Below, piece after piece: positions 34,865 through 44,763 of a stretch of DNA of 64,000 bases. How positions within the stretch are numbered: the stretch's first letter is position 1; each line of letters starts with the position of its first letter. The stretch comes from Margaritispora aquatica (taxonomy: Eukaryota; Ascomycota; Leotiomycetes; Helotiales; Discinellaceae). Under the pieces are notes generated by a model. That model saw nothing but the letters and a program-made list of their open reading frames with translations. It did no database searches and was not told the DNA's origin. The position numbers were made by a program, and so were the translations under genes. Location of the stretch: assembly GCA_007644065.1 (NCBI GenBank), contig VJWN01000012.1:733758-797757 (forward strand), read 5' to 3'.

Positions 34865-36192
34865 GTTGTAAAATGTATATGGATAACTAGGTATGTATGT
34901 ATATATTTATTTTATTCGGATGAGGGATGATCCCTTCGATAAGAAAATGTGGTTGTTGGTGCTCAATTCTGCGCGATCTTAGTGGGGTGTGTTTATCTGA
35001 GCATGTGCGCATGGGCAATGATGATTGATGTCTGTCCTTGGATTGGAGAGCTTTTGGCCTCAAACATGGTAGTTCTAAACATTAATGGAAATTATGAGTC
35101 TTTATTCCAACCATCTCAGTCGTGGTTATTTGATCTTAATTCGGGTCTAAACTTTGTCATGGAAGATGAATCAATCGCACAATGAAGTTTGCCTACAGCT
35201 AGTCTTATCCAAGAAAGTGCAAATTAATACTAACAATTCAAGGCAAATTCACCAAATTCATGACTTTCGGCATTGTAGATACCAGTAGTCAGTCAAAATA
35301 CTCACAAAAGCAATACGGGATCGCAATTCTCAGAAAAAGTTGTCCCTGACCTGCTACACACCTCTGACGTGCATAAGTGGCTCGAGCCTGAACGATTTGG
35401 CTCTAAGCTTATAGAATTGCGCAACTACATGATTTATCGCTGATTTTTGAATCCTTGAGATAGAAACATGGTCTGGCAATTACGTTGTCATAGATATAAA
35501 GAGGACGTTTGCAAGGTGTCGACGGTGGTCAGTAGAAAGTATTTAAAACAGGATCGCAACTCTCCAGCCGGGAACTTTCATTTGAAGTTTGAAACCTTAC
35601 ATATTTGCAGCCAAGATCTAATCCCGATCGTGCTGCAAGCATCTACAGAGATACTCAATCGGTATTGGATTACTCTTTCCTACAATAGTTGTGACCCTTT
35701 TAGCCCCCTAAGCGAGATTTTCCGTTTTCGAAAATCTTTGCATCATTCAAAGAGACTGACACTTTCGATTCATCCCTATGATTTTATGAACTGTGATCTC
35801 GAGCTTTTTGATGCAAGTAAAGAAGGAGATACTATATGGTAGATTGTAATTGAAACGACGCGTTTTCATATCATTTGATGCAATTGGTTAAACCAAGCTG
35901 CTTGGTAGGTGTAGCAGAAATTGTTATAGTATACCATCCACTAGTGCATAATAAGATTGGCGAGTACCAACTGATCATTTCTTCTGTCGGACATGCATCG
36001 AAATCCTCCATGGAACGATATTCCTGATTAGCAAGGTCTTGACAGAATGTGGTTGTTGGCAATGTGTACAGTCAATTTAAACACTCAGCATAGATGAGAT
36101 TTGATAATATATAACGACATGTTTCAATGTCTGTTAAATACAGTAGGAAGTGACAAAGCGAGTTATCACGGCGGAATGCAAGCCAGGTATAG
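34865..36192. other. Intergenic region, no gene supported
   Basis: Upstream of the minus-strand GTPase. A 124-codon plus-strand frame (35468-35842) is open but has no recognisable motif. The sequence is AT-rich. Confidence 0.5.
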
Positions 36193-36995
36193 CTATTTAC
36201 TAAATACCACTTTTAATTCTTCCACATAATCTTCATATTCAGCGAATTGTGTTTCAACAACCTCAGCAGAACCCTCGCACCAGTACCTAGAAAGAATGGC
36301 TTCGGTCATAGAAGATAAATGGGATAACCTGGGACAAATATGGCCTTCAACAATAGAGAATATAGCATTTGTATCTGTAACACAACTCCAAAACCACACT
36401 GCCCCTGACTGCAAACTCTCATGCATAATACCAGTAAGTGAAGATGTCTCTTCTAAAACCATACTTGCTTCTTCTTCTTCTTTTTCTTCTTCGAAAACTC
36501 TCATAAATTCTTGTCGGACTGTGTCAACTTTAGTAAGATGATCCACTATCTCGTCAATATACGTCCTGTAACCCAAAAGGTGCAGCGAGCATCTCCACAG
36601 GCGGAGCACAGATCCACTGAATATCTATCAGACGAGTAAGATTCCAATCTTTTCGGCCAAAACTTTGCTTTGACTGATGTTAGTAAGCTGTAAATAGAAG
36701 TGACCATTGCGACGTTCTCGCTTGGCATAGTGACACAACAACATCCTCAATAGCGCGCTGGTAGTCATACTGGTATAACAGTCTTTTATATTCTAAAATG
36801 CGTTAGAATAATTTCAGAAACGTATTCTCGTGAAGTATGAGTATACCTGATACAAAAGGCTCAACCAGTATACATCTCGTTTGTCTAGATTGTTCCTGAT
36901 GGACCTTTATTCGCTAACGCAATAACCGTCTCGGAAAGTAGCCGGTTTGTCAGCGTTATTGGTCCATTATAGTGAATTTGACCTTTCATATCCAT
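36193..36995 (-). pseudogene. Decayed gene of unknown family, three lesions
   Basis: On the minus strand an ATG at 36995 opens MDMKGQIHYNGPITL and continues LTNRLLSETVIALANKG. A one-base frame change near 36889-36905 then leads into RQTRCILVEPFVSEY. A canonical 54-nt intron (36846-36793, GT-AG with TTCTAAC branch) joins in frame to YKRLLYQYDYQRAIEDVVV and SLCQARTSQWSLLFTAY. An in-frame TAA (36682-36680) follows, then the frame continues QSFGRKDWNLTRLIDIQW and CAPPVEMLAAPFGLQDVY. A second shift near 36556-36562 leads to IDEIVDHLTKVD and an acidic tail ending EELKVVFSK. Each segment reads protein-like and the intron is well formed, so this is probably a gene lost by two frameshifts and one nonsense change. 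I do not recognise the family. A missed splice pattern or sequencing errors are the alternatives. Confidence 0.5.
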
Positions 36996-37707
36996 AGTGA
37001 AATCCTCTTATACAAATTTCAAGGCTGTACGATTTAAAGTCACCTCTTATGGTAGGTAAAGTCCTAGCAGCTACTGATAGCTAGGTGACTGGGAGTCGAC
37101 CAATCCTCTGAAACCAAGACAACAACATGGATCCTGGAATGAAGCAAATGAGATCGTTGGAACTTCGCTAGTACAGGAGTTTCTCGTCGCCCTGCGAGAG
37201 TTATCTGTATTGTTGGGTGATCTCAGTGTCTTCGGCTGTCGTTAGGTAGCATATCCTAGTCCAATAAACATTAAGCAATCTTGCTCATAGCTATATACTG
37301 CACTCAATCTTAATGAGTAGGTTACTGATAATAGAATATAGTTTTATCGCTTCTGCCATTTTGTATACTCCCGAGAGGTTGAGAAGATACATCATAGCAG
37401 TTCTCCTAAGATATGTGTGTAACGCGAAGGTTACAACCATGTCATATTCACATCATTAAAGAGCTTAGACCAAACATCCAACAGTAATAAAAAAGAAATC
37501 CACAATTAACCAAAACTCATAAAACAAATAATTATAGTACTTATTCTCAATTCCACATTGTTATGCATCAATCCAACCATTCATCCAGGCTTCAAAGCGG
37601 GGCTCGGCTAAGCCTCTCTCTCGCACACACCACCACGTCTGTAATAGTCTAGATATAACCATTGTTCCGAATCATCTTCAACAACAAGATCACCTCTTGA
37701 TGACCTT
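36996..37707. other. Intergenic region, AT-rich
   Basis: No gene seen. It lies upstream of the decayed gene and of the tRNA. Confidence 0.5.
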
Positions 37708-37803
37708 GGGGATGTAGTTCAGTGGTAGAGCATTCGCTTTGCAATGACCCTAGGGTCAGAACAAACCTGCGAAAAGTCCTGGTTTCGATCACCAGCATCT
37801 CCA
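37708..37803 (+). tRNA. tRNA-Ala (anticodon UGC) with a 24-nt intron
   Basis: The acceptor stem GGGGATG/CATCTCC pairs fully and contains the G3:U70 wobble that identifies alanine tRNA; the discriminator is A. The D arm is GTTC/GAGC and the anticodon stem TTCGC/GCGAA with loop TTTGCA then T, anticodon TGC at 37740-37742. The intron (37744-37767) sits directly after position 37, the standard nuclear site. The variable loop has five bases. The T stem is CTGGT/ACCAG around TTCGATC, so the usual G53-C61 pair is replaced by T53-A61, which alters the internal B box but keeps pairing. The CCA tail is not encoded, as in eukaryotes. No poly-T terminator longer than five was noted directly after; a run of five T starts at 37815. 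Confidence 0.9.
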
Positions 37804-38634
37804 TTCCAAAAGATATTTTTTGGCAATTTTTTGGTGGTCTTTTGGGGGTGGGTTTTGAGTTGATGACGAGGCTGCAAATGGCTATATTTCGGTAGAGAGG
37901 TGAGGGTGAATGGTGAGCTGGTGGAGAGTGGGGTGGGGATTTTGGGATCGACAAGCTCCTATTGGAGGTATAACTCAAAGTGTTCATGTGTTGTCTTGGC
38001 ATAAGATCAATCATGTGGAAGTGATCTTTTGCTTGAGGGTCCTAGTTCATCCTGAATCATAATTTGGGTTTGCGACACGAGAGACTGATATTGCCTTTGT
38101 ATACAGGTATGTTGCCTTGTCTGCTTCTACCTACAGCAGCTTGTTGTAGATTATAGCCATGACAGCTCTTTGTCTTACATTCTCGTGATTTCTTAGAGAG
38201 CTGTTGTCAGTTGGGTGATCGATAAGACAAGCTGATATGGAAATGGAGTATAATGTTTTACCTTGTTGAGAAGAAGCTGGAGCCCGATGAGGGTTGGTAA
38301 ATAAGACTAATATATACCGCCTTGTCGTTGCCATGTTGTAATCACATGCATCAGAAGGCTAGGCTGAGGGACACAACGAGCCTTTGCGCAGAAAGACATT
38401 AGCAGACAATGCTGTAGCTTATTCTTGACAGGTAGACTCTGTCGGGTTATGTAGAACGGCTGGGCTTCTTGTGGTTGAAAATATATGCAGACTGAGATGC
38501 AGCCAAACGAAAGAGTAGCTGCATGATTGTTCAGCATGGAAAGACAGTCTGAGGAGAAAAGTCTTGAATTGATGCCGCTATCTAACGCCGTCCAATGCAT
38601 ATGCTGATACATAATTTACACTTCCTCAAACCCT
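37804..38634. other. Intergenic region, no gene seen
   Basis: Only short frames without motifs, between the tRNA and the 3' end of COX11. Confidence 0.5.
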
Positions 38635-39517
38635 CTATGCCGCATAAGGCTTCAAATGCCCTTTCTTGTCATACCGTGCTTCTACTTTATGTCAGCTCTA
38701 TAACCGAATCCAAAGGTGTTTTACTCACTGAAAAACGTATAACTCAGCGTAATCTGCTCAATCCCCTTCATACTCGGATCATTCACAAAATCCGGATCAA
38801 TGTAGAAGAAAACCGGCATATCCACCGTCTCCCCAGCATTCAACCTCTGCTCCTCAAAGCAAAAGCACTGAATCTTGCTGAAATATGGCGACACCTGTGC
38901 AGGCGTCACACTGTACGTTGCGACCCCAATGATATCATCCTGCGAGTTGTTCGTCGCCGTGAAGAACGCCAGTGCCGTCTCTCCGGGCAAGACTCGCACC
39001 TCGCGCTGCTGCGGCGTGAATTTCCAAGGTAGAACATCAGACACCGACCCGTTGAAGGTGATGCGGATTCGTGGTGCATTGGTGACGGGTATCAGTCGTG
39101 TGGCAGGGTCAATACCGTCTGCGCCGCCGTGGCCGGGCGCTTTGATGGGTTGGCCTCCCCAGCCGGTGGTTTGGCAGATCTAGAGATGGGTTAGAGATGT
39201 GGTGGGGTGAGGATGAAGATAGAGAGACAAACCATCTTGTACATTGGCACAGATCCGTATGACAGCGCCACAGTGCCCATGATGATACTAATTGTGTAGA
39301 AGAGAGTTGAGGTATTCTTTTTGGCGAAAGGAGCGCGCAATTGCTCCATCGTCGGAGCTACATTCTGTCGTGGTTTCGAGGTATTATGGAGATTTCGGCG
39401 AATTGAAGGCTTGAAGAAGGGTGTGAGAGGTTTGCGTGTCGATTTCGCACAGCTGGAGCACATCCATGCTCCATCTCTGCGACCAAGCACAGATAACAAT
39501 CGCGGAAATGTGTTCAT
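38635..39517 (-). CDS. COX11: Cytochrome c oxidase assembly protein COX11
   Basis: 260 residues from minus-strand exons 39517-39233, 39179-38729 and 38681-38635. It is a mitochondrial inner-membrane copper chaperone that delivers copper to the CuB site of Cox1. The N-terminus is Arg/Ser-rich without acidic clusters (a presequence). One membrane helix (about 71-90: TLFYTISIIMGTVALSYG) is followed by VPMYKMICQTTGWGG, with the conserved Cys97. The intermembrane-space domain carries the copper-binding C200-F-C202 motif in IQCFCFEEQRL. The last exon (47 nt) gives the family-typical ending SYTFFKARYD then KKGHLKPYAA; the acceptor GTAG at 38682 was chosen for that match over a nearby AAG. The neighbour across a 427-bp divergent promoter is a cupin gene with its own presequence-like N-terminus. 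Confidence 0.94.
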
Positions 39518-39944
39518 CGTGAAGTGCTGTTGACTTCAACTATCATGCTCCAAAAAGTCATGAAAGTCATACGTGCGGAATATCAATGATCCGAGGATGA
39601 TCCGTGAATGTGCCAAATCGTGGGGTGCATTTACACTTTCCACAAGATGTTTATGTGCAGCTCACAATTCGCCCGAAAATGATTCTAGAACTCTTAGTTA
39701 CAAGTTGACAGCTGAGTGACAATTGACTAATCGCCTAGACCAACGACTCCAATTTCATCACCTTTCAATTAGTTGCTCAGGTGCAATTTAATGCACATGG
39801 ATGCCGAATTATAATCGAGAGCCCGAATGACATCACGATTCAAAGGCCGTCGAGCTTGATGGTTTGTAACAGGTCTTCTCGACACATCCATTTGCCCATG
39901 ATCAAGCGTTTTCCTTTTCTATATATATTCTTTTCGCTAACTAG
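39518..39944. promoter_or_regulatory. Divergent promoter between COX11 and the cupin gene
   Basis: 427 bp separate the two divergent start codons. It includes a CCAAT-containing stretch near 39748 and a TATATATAT tract at 39920-39928. The tract lies only about 17 bp before the first cupin ATG; if it acts as a TATA box, transcripts would start after that ATG and use the internal methionine at 40038. Confidence 0.4.
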
Positions 39945-40584
39945 ATGTTATTTTCCAAACTTCTTCGTAGTGCACACAAAGTTGCCATTCGTCCTGCCTT
40001 TAAACCTTCAGCTTTTGTACAAATACAATTCCGTACAATGGCATCACACAAGCCTAATGCTGGCCCTCCAAGCCATGAGATGGCATATTTTCCCAAAATG
40101 ACATCTACTCTGCCAGCCACCTCAGATCAATTCCGTAAAGTTCTGTGGACAGGGCTCTACTCCCAGGTTGTCATCATGACTATTCCCGTTGGTGGAGACA
40201 TTGGAGACGAAGTACATACTGTTGACCAGGCATTGACTTTCACAAGTGGTCAAGGAAGAGCAACAATCAATGGCAAGGATCAAGATGTGGCAGAGGGAGA
40301 CTTGATGGTTGTGCCAGCCGGAACACAGCATCAGTTTGTCAATACTGGAAAGATACCCTTGGTAAGAGCAATGTTTGCAGTTTGAGAGCCATGCTAAGAA
40401 ACTACCTTAGGTGCTTTACACGATATACTCGCCAGCAGAACACAACACAACTACTGTACATAAAACTAAAGAACAAGGAGATAAAGAGGAGGATGAGGGA
40501 ATCGATGAAGCTCCTGCTTGGGCACGGAAGAGCAAGAAAGAGAATGAGGATGCTGGATTGGTGAAATTGAGTGGGAAATACTGA
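39945..40584 (+). CDS. Small cupin-domain protein, possible mitochondrial presequence
   Basis: 196 residues from exons 39945-40361 and 40411-40584. It has a single cupin barrel of the cupin_2 class. Motif 1 is GGDIGDEVHTVDQALTF (EVH with DQ replacing the second histidine area) and motif 2 is GDLMVVPAGTQHQFVNTG (P-x-G-x-x-H-x-F-x-N). The fold usually binds one metal; the reaction is unknown and bacterial relatives are called mannose-6-phosphate-isomerase-like. The N-terminus (MLFSKLLRSAHKVAIRPAF) is basic and amphipathic like a mitochondrial presequence. An internal Met32 (FRTMASHKP, at 40038) would give a shorter cytosolic form. Splicing at CCCTTG|GTAAGA restores VLYTIYSPAEHN, the conserved last strand; unspliced reading would stop after six residues. 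The C-terminus is charged. Confidence 0.88.
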
Positions 40585-41561
40585 GGATTGAGAACTGATA
40601 TTTAACGAATGACGTTACCATTAAATTAAATCAACAAAACCAAAACATTGAGCTGTATATGCAGCCTGACAAACAATCTTGAAATAGTTATGGAAGTTCT
40701 ACGCTGTTCAAATTTAAAATCAAGCCGATGAACGGAAAGTCTGCCTACCTACGTAGTGCCACAAGACTAACTCATTGTTGGTAGCTTCCACTACTTTACG
40801 GAGAAAACGGAAAAGCTGATCAGAAAATTCTGTGTGTAACGAGTCTGACTTCAGACATAAGGTAAGGTATGTTATGTTCAGCCTGTGACGGAGTCATGGC
40901 AAACTCGGACTTTGCACTCTTGGTATGGGAAAATGGCAAAATAGGAAAACTAGCGACTCAGCTTCGAAAATCTCGTTGGTAAAACTGGATGTCAAGGGGC
41001 TGAAAGGCTCAATGCCGGCTGGGCGACACAAGAAATGGATTGCTAAAAACCACTTGCTGCAGCTGCATGAAATAATTGATTGATGATTTGATGGCTGTTG
41101 GCTGATGATGGCTGGAACAAATTGTCCCAAGGAAAAGAAGAAAAGTTCCACTCAAATCGCCTCTTCATCGGTCAGCAGCCAAATAACCCCGGACTTTCAA
41201 ACTTTTCACCGCTTTCTCCACATATCACGTGCTGATAAGCCCGTCTAACCAATCATGTCTTAGCGGAAGCGATCTCGCTCGATTTTTCCCCTCTATTTTG
41301 GATAGTGCACCGCTGAATGCACAAAAATGTACAGTCCCATGCAGCAGCACTCTTCCGTTTGAAATCTTCCCCACACCCATTTCAAGAGAGTCATCCTCTC
41401 TTCGCTTTTCTCCAAATCAAGTCGATCTCAATTGACTCACACTTACTCCAAACTTCATACAAATACTTGTAAACCTGCGCACCATTCTCATCTTTCCATC
41501 AACAACTCCATCAAGCTCAAAATATTTCTTACTACCCCTCCACCCTTGAATACCACCCAAC
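40585..41561. other. Intergenic promoter region of homocitrate synthase
   Basis: No gene seen. It carries CACGTG at 41226-41231, followed by a GATAAG, and TGACTC at 41433-41438. Confidence 0.5.
41433..41438 (+). promoter_or_regulatory. TGACTC, candidate Gcn4/CpcA site
   Basis: The core motif bound by the fungal cross-pathway (general amino-acid control) activator lies 124 bp before the start codon of homocitrate synthase, a known target class. Motif-based inference only. Confidence 0.4.
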
Positions 41562-43397
41562 ATGTGCCCTTCATGCGAACCTGAAGCTATTGCCAATGCC
41601 AATGGTAGCGCTGCCACAAATGGCTCTTCCAATGGATCTGCAAATGGTAAGAAACAATCTATATAGGTTCATTGAGTGTTCACCACTGACAAGCTGCGAG
41701 CAGGTCATCCTGGTTTTACTGCTATCCAGACCAAGTCGAACCCTCATCCTCACCGTCCCGCAAACCCATACCAACCAGTTGGCGACTTTCTGAGCAACAT
41801 ATCGAGCTTCAAGATCATCGAGAGTACTTTGCGTGAGGGAGAGCAGTTTGCAAATGCCTTCTTTGACCTCGAGAAGAAGATTGAAATCGCCAAGGCATTA
41901 GATGATTTTGGAGTTGATTATGTGAGTTAGCACAACGATACTGCGTAAGACTCTACTGACATCATATTCAAGATTGAATTGACTTCACCAGCTGCATCCG
42001 AGCAATCAAGAGCTGATTGCGAAGCCATTTGCAAGCTCGGATTGAAGGCTAAGGTGGGATACTTACCTCTCGGAGCTCCGAATTCTAGCTAAACGAAACA
42101 GATTCTTACACACATTCGATGCCACATGGACGATGCAAGGATTGCGGTGCAAACTGGAGTTGATGGAGTGTAGGTTTTGACCTCGGCACTTTGTGGTATT
42201 GCTTTTTCTAATTGACTTAGTGACGTCGTCATCGGAACTTCTTCCTATCTGATGGAGCATTCACATGGCAAGGACATGACTTATATCACTAACACGGCCA
42301 TCGAAGTCATCAACTATGTCAAATCTCACAACATCGAAATCCGATTTTCCAGCGAGGATTCTTTCCGTTCAAACTTGGTGGATCTGCTCTCGATTTACTC
42401 GACTGTCGACAAGATTGGTGTGAACCGTGTAGGTATCGCCGACACAGTTGGATGTGCTTCGCCAAGACAAGTTTACGATTTAATCCGTACCCTAAGAGGT
42501 GTTGTTAGCTGCGACATTGAGACTCATTTCCATAATGATACTGGATGTGCAATTGCGAATGCTTACTGCGCTCTGGAGGCTGGAGCTACACACATCGACA
42601 CATCGGTTCTGGGTATTGGTGAACGAAACGGTATTACCCCACTCGGTGGTCTCATGGCACGAATGATTGTTGCCGATCGGGACTACGTGCTCAGCAAATA
42701 CAAGCTGCACAAGCTCAAGGACATTGAGGAGTTGGTGGCCCAGGCTGTCGAGGTCAACATTCCGTAAGTTAACCACAACTACCATAACAAACTTCAAGCA
42801 TTTGCTAACGAATTGAACAGCTTCAACAACCCAATCACAGGCGCGCCGGTCCCCTTCTTATTGCTAAAATCAAGTTCTAACATGAGTCTAGGTTTCTGTG
42901 CTTTCACCCACAAAGCTGGCATTCACGCCAAGGCAATTTGTAAGTTTTATCTTCACAAAACATGATACGAATGCAAAGCTCACTTCGATACAGTGAACAA
43001 CCCTAGCACATACGAAATTATCAATCCTGCGGATTTCGGCATGACTAGATATGTTCACTTTGCCTCAAGGTTGACCGGCTGGAATGCTATCAAATCGAGA
43101 GCATCGCAACTTGGTATCGACATGACCGATGCGCAGTACAAGGAATGCACAGCTAAGATCAAGGCATTGGCTGACATTCGTCCTATTGCTGTTGATGATG
43201 CCGACTCCATTATTCGCGCTTTCCACCGCAGTATGAAGTTGGGCAAGCCAGTTGATCTTCTCCCCAATATGACTGATGAGGAGAGGGCGTTGTTGGCCCA
43301 AAAGGAAAGGGAGATTGATATCCCAGAGAAGAGAGCATTGGATGCCGAGGCGGAGGTATCAGATACCAAGAAGACCAGGAGTGGTGTTGCGGTATAG
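41562..43397 (+). CDS. Homocitrate synthase (lysine biosynthesis, aminoadipate pathway)
   Basis: 488 residues from eight exons: 41562-41646, 41704-41921, 41973-42053, 42102-42169, 42221-42763, 42821-42840, 42892-42939 and 42994-43397. It condenses acetyl-CoA with 2-oxoglutarate to homocitrate, the first committed step of fungal lysine synthesis (LYS20/LysA type), in mitochondria or nucleus. The DRE-TIM metallolyase motif [19 protein letters not shown] holds the catalytic arginine and a metal-binding Glu. [20 protein letters not shown] gives the metal histidines, and [15 protein letters not shown] and [15 protein letters not shown] complete the barrel. The short 29-residue leader is Asn/Gly/Ser-rich. 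Intron 6 (42841-42891) must be removed with a GC donor (ATCACAG|GCGCGC) to restore the conserved [14 protein letters not shown]; no GT donor gives this frame. The C-terminus is Lys/Glu-rich. Confidence 0.95.
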
Positions 43398-44763
43398 AAT
43401 GTTGTTTTGATATAGACTTCTTTAAAGTTGTCTGAGCAAATTTCTTTCTAATACGGACGCATTATATGCACGGCGAGGTCAAAGTCTGCATTATTGGCTA
43501 CCAAAAGTCTAAAAGTGGGTTCTGACGATGGATATCCCACTGGTCTATACAGTAGATCTTGATTATTTGTAGGAGTTTCGGGTGGCGTTTTGCTCTTGGG
43601 CAGTGTGTACATATGGTCGACGACATCAGACGAAATTCAATGCCAAATAGTCCTTTGAGACTACATGAACAATGCCATCTTTCTGGGGTGCTTCTAAAAT
43701 GTGGCAATTATACTAAATTGGCGTTAGTCTTAACCCAGTTTCGTAGATGCGAATCCCATAGTAGTGGAAATCAGTATCTTTGGCAAGCGCCAGAATGAAA
43801 AGATCTATGATGTGTTGAACCTAAGCTTAATTGAACTCGAGAACTGTGACTGCTAATTAGAGACTTGGCATAAGGGTGAGGAGTTGGTGCCAAAGTTGCT
43901 TTCAAAGATATATTGTTAGCAACATCACTTTTGTGGTTCTCGATTAGCAGTGCTCATGGCTTCGTTGACAGGTAAATTCCAGAGTTGGCATCTCTTGAGA
44001 TTTTATTTTCCATCGTTCCAACCTCTAGCAGGTCTTGGCTCAAGTCTAAACAAAATATATCGGAATCGCTCTTTATGTTCAAGTCGGCGGCATGATGGAT
44101 CAATGAGGGCTAATTCTGGCGAACACGAGACTCCATGCGAAGCCAATGCGAGACGTTAAAGGCGTGGTGCGCTGCTATTCTAGCGATCTCGATTAGCACG
44201 GATACTATCCAGAAAGGGGGATTCACGTACCCGACGTTTGTGCGGGGAACCGCCTCGACATCAGGCGAGAAAAAGGGGCAGTCAAATCTTATCTCACGAG
44301 CTTCACGCAGATAGTGCACTCTCGGTACTTGGCGCCTAGACGCGCTTGTCTTATTGTAATACAAAGGCTTTTTCTCGAAGGCTTGAGCTGCGATGGTTGT
44401 GAGGATTGACTTTCAAATGAGATGTAACGGCTTGACTGCCGAGGCGCTTGAGTTGTTCTGCTCGGCTCTGTGGCCGAGTTCTTGTCGTCTGACTGCGGTC
44501 GTGGTAGTATCGCGAAGTCACAATGGGAGTCTGTCGAGTAGAAAAACGATAGTGATTCCCATAGCGCCTTTGTGGACCCATGATGTATTATCGTGGGACT
44601 GGGCATTACTGAGTAGTGCTTTGATGCGAGGAGGCTTAAATGTCGATGGTAAAGAGAGCTCAAATTCTAATATAATGTCGCACTGTTCCCTTCCATTTCT
44701 TGAACTAGATTCACGGAGACTATCCATCATTCTCTTACGCTTTCGTTTCTTACCTACACCAGT
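43398..44763. other. Intergenic region, no gene supported
   Basis: Overlapping antisense frames below 145 codons (for example 44289-44663 minus and 44393-44821 plus) show no motif. The right part should be the promoter of the secreted oxidase. Confidence 0.5.

Noticed and set aside
35468..35842. 124-codon plus-strand frame
   Set aside because: AT-rich, no motif, no intron partners; kept only as a note in the intergenic entry.
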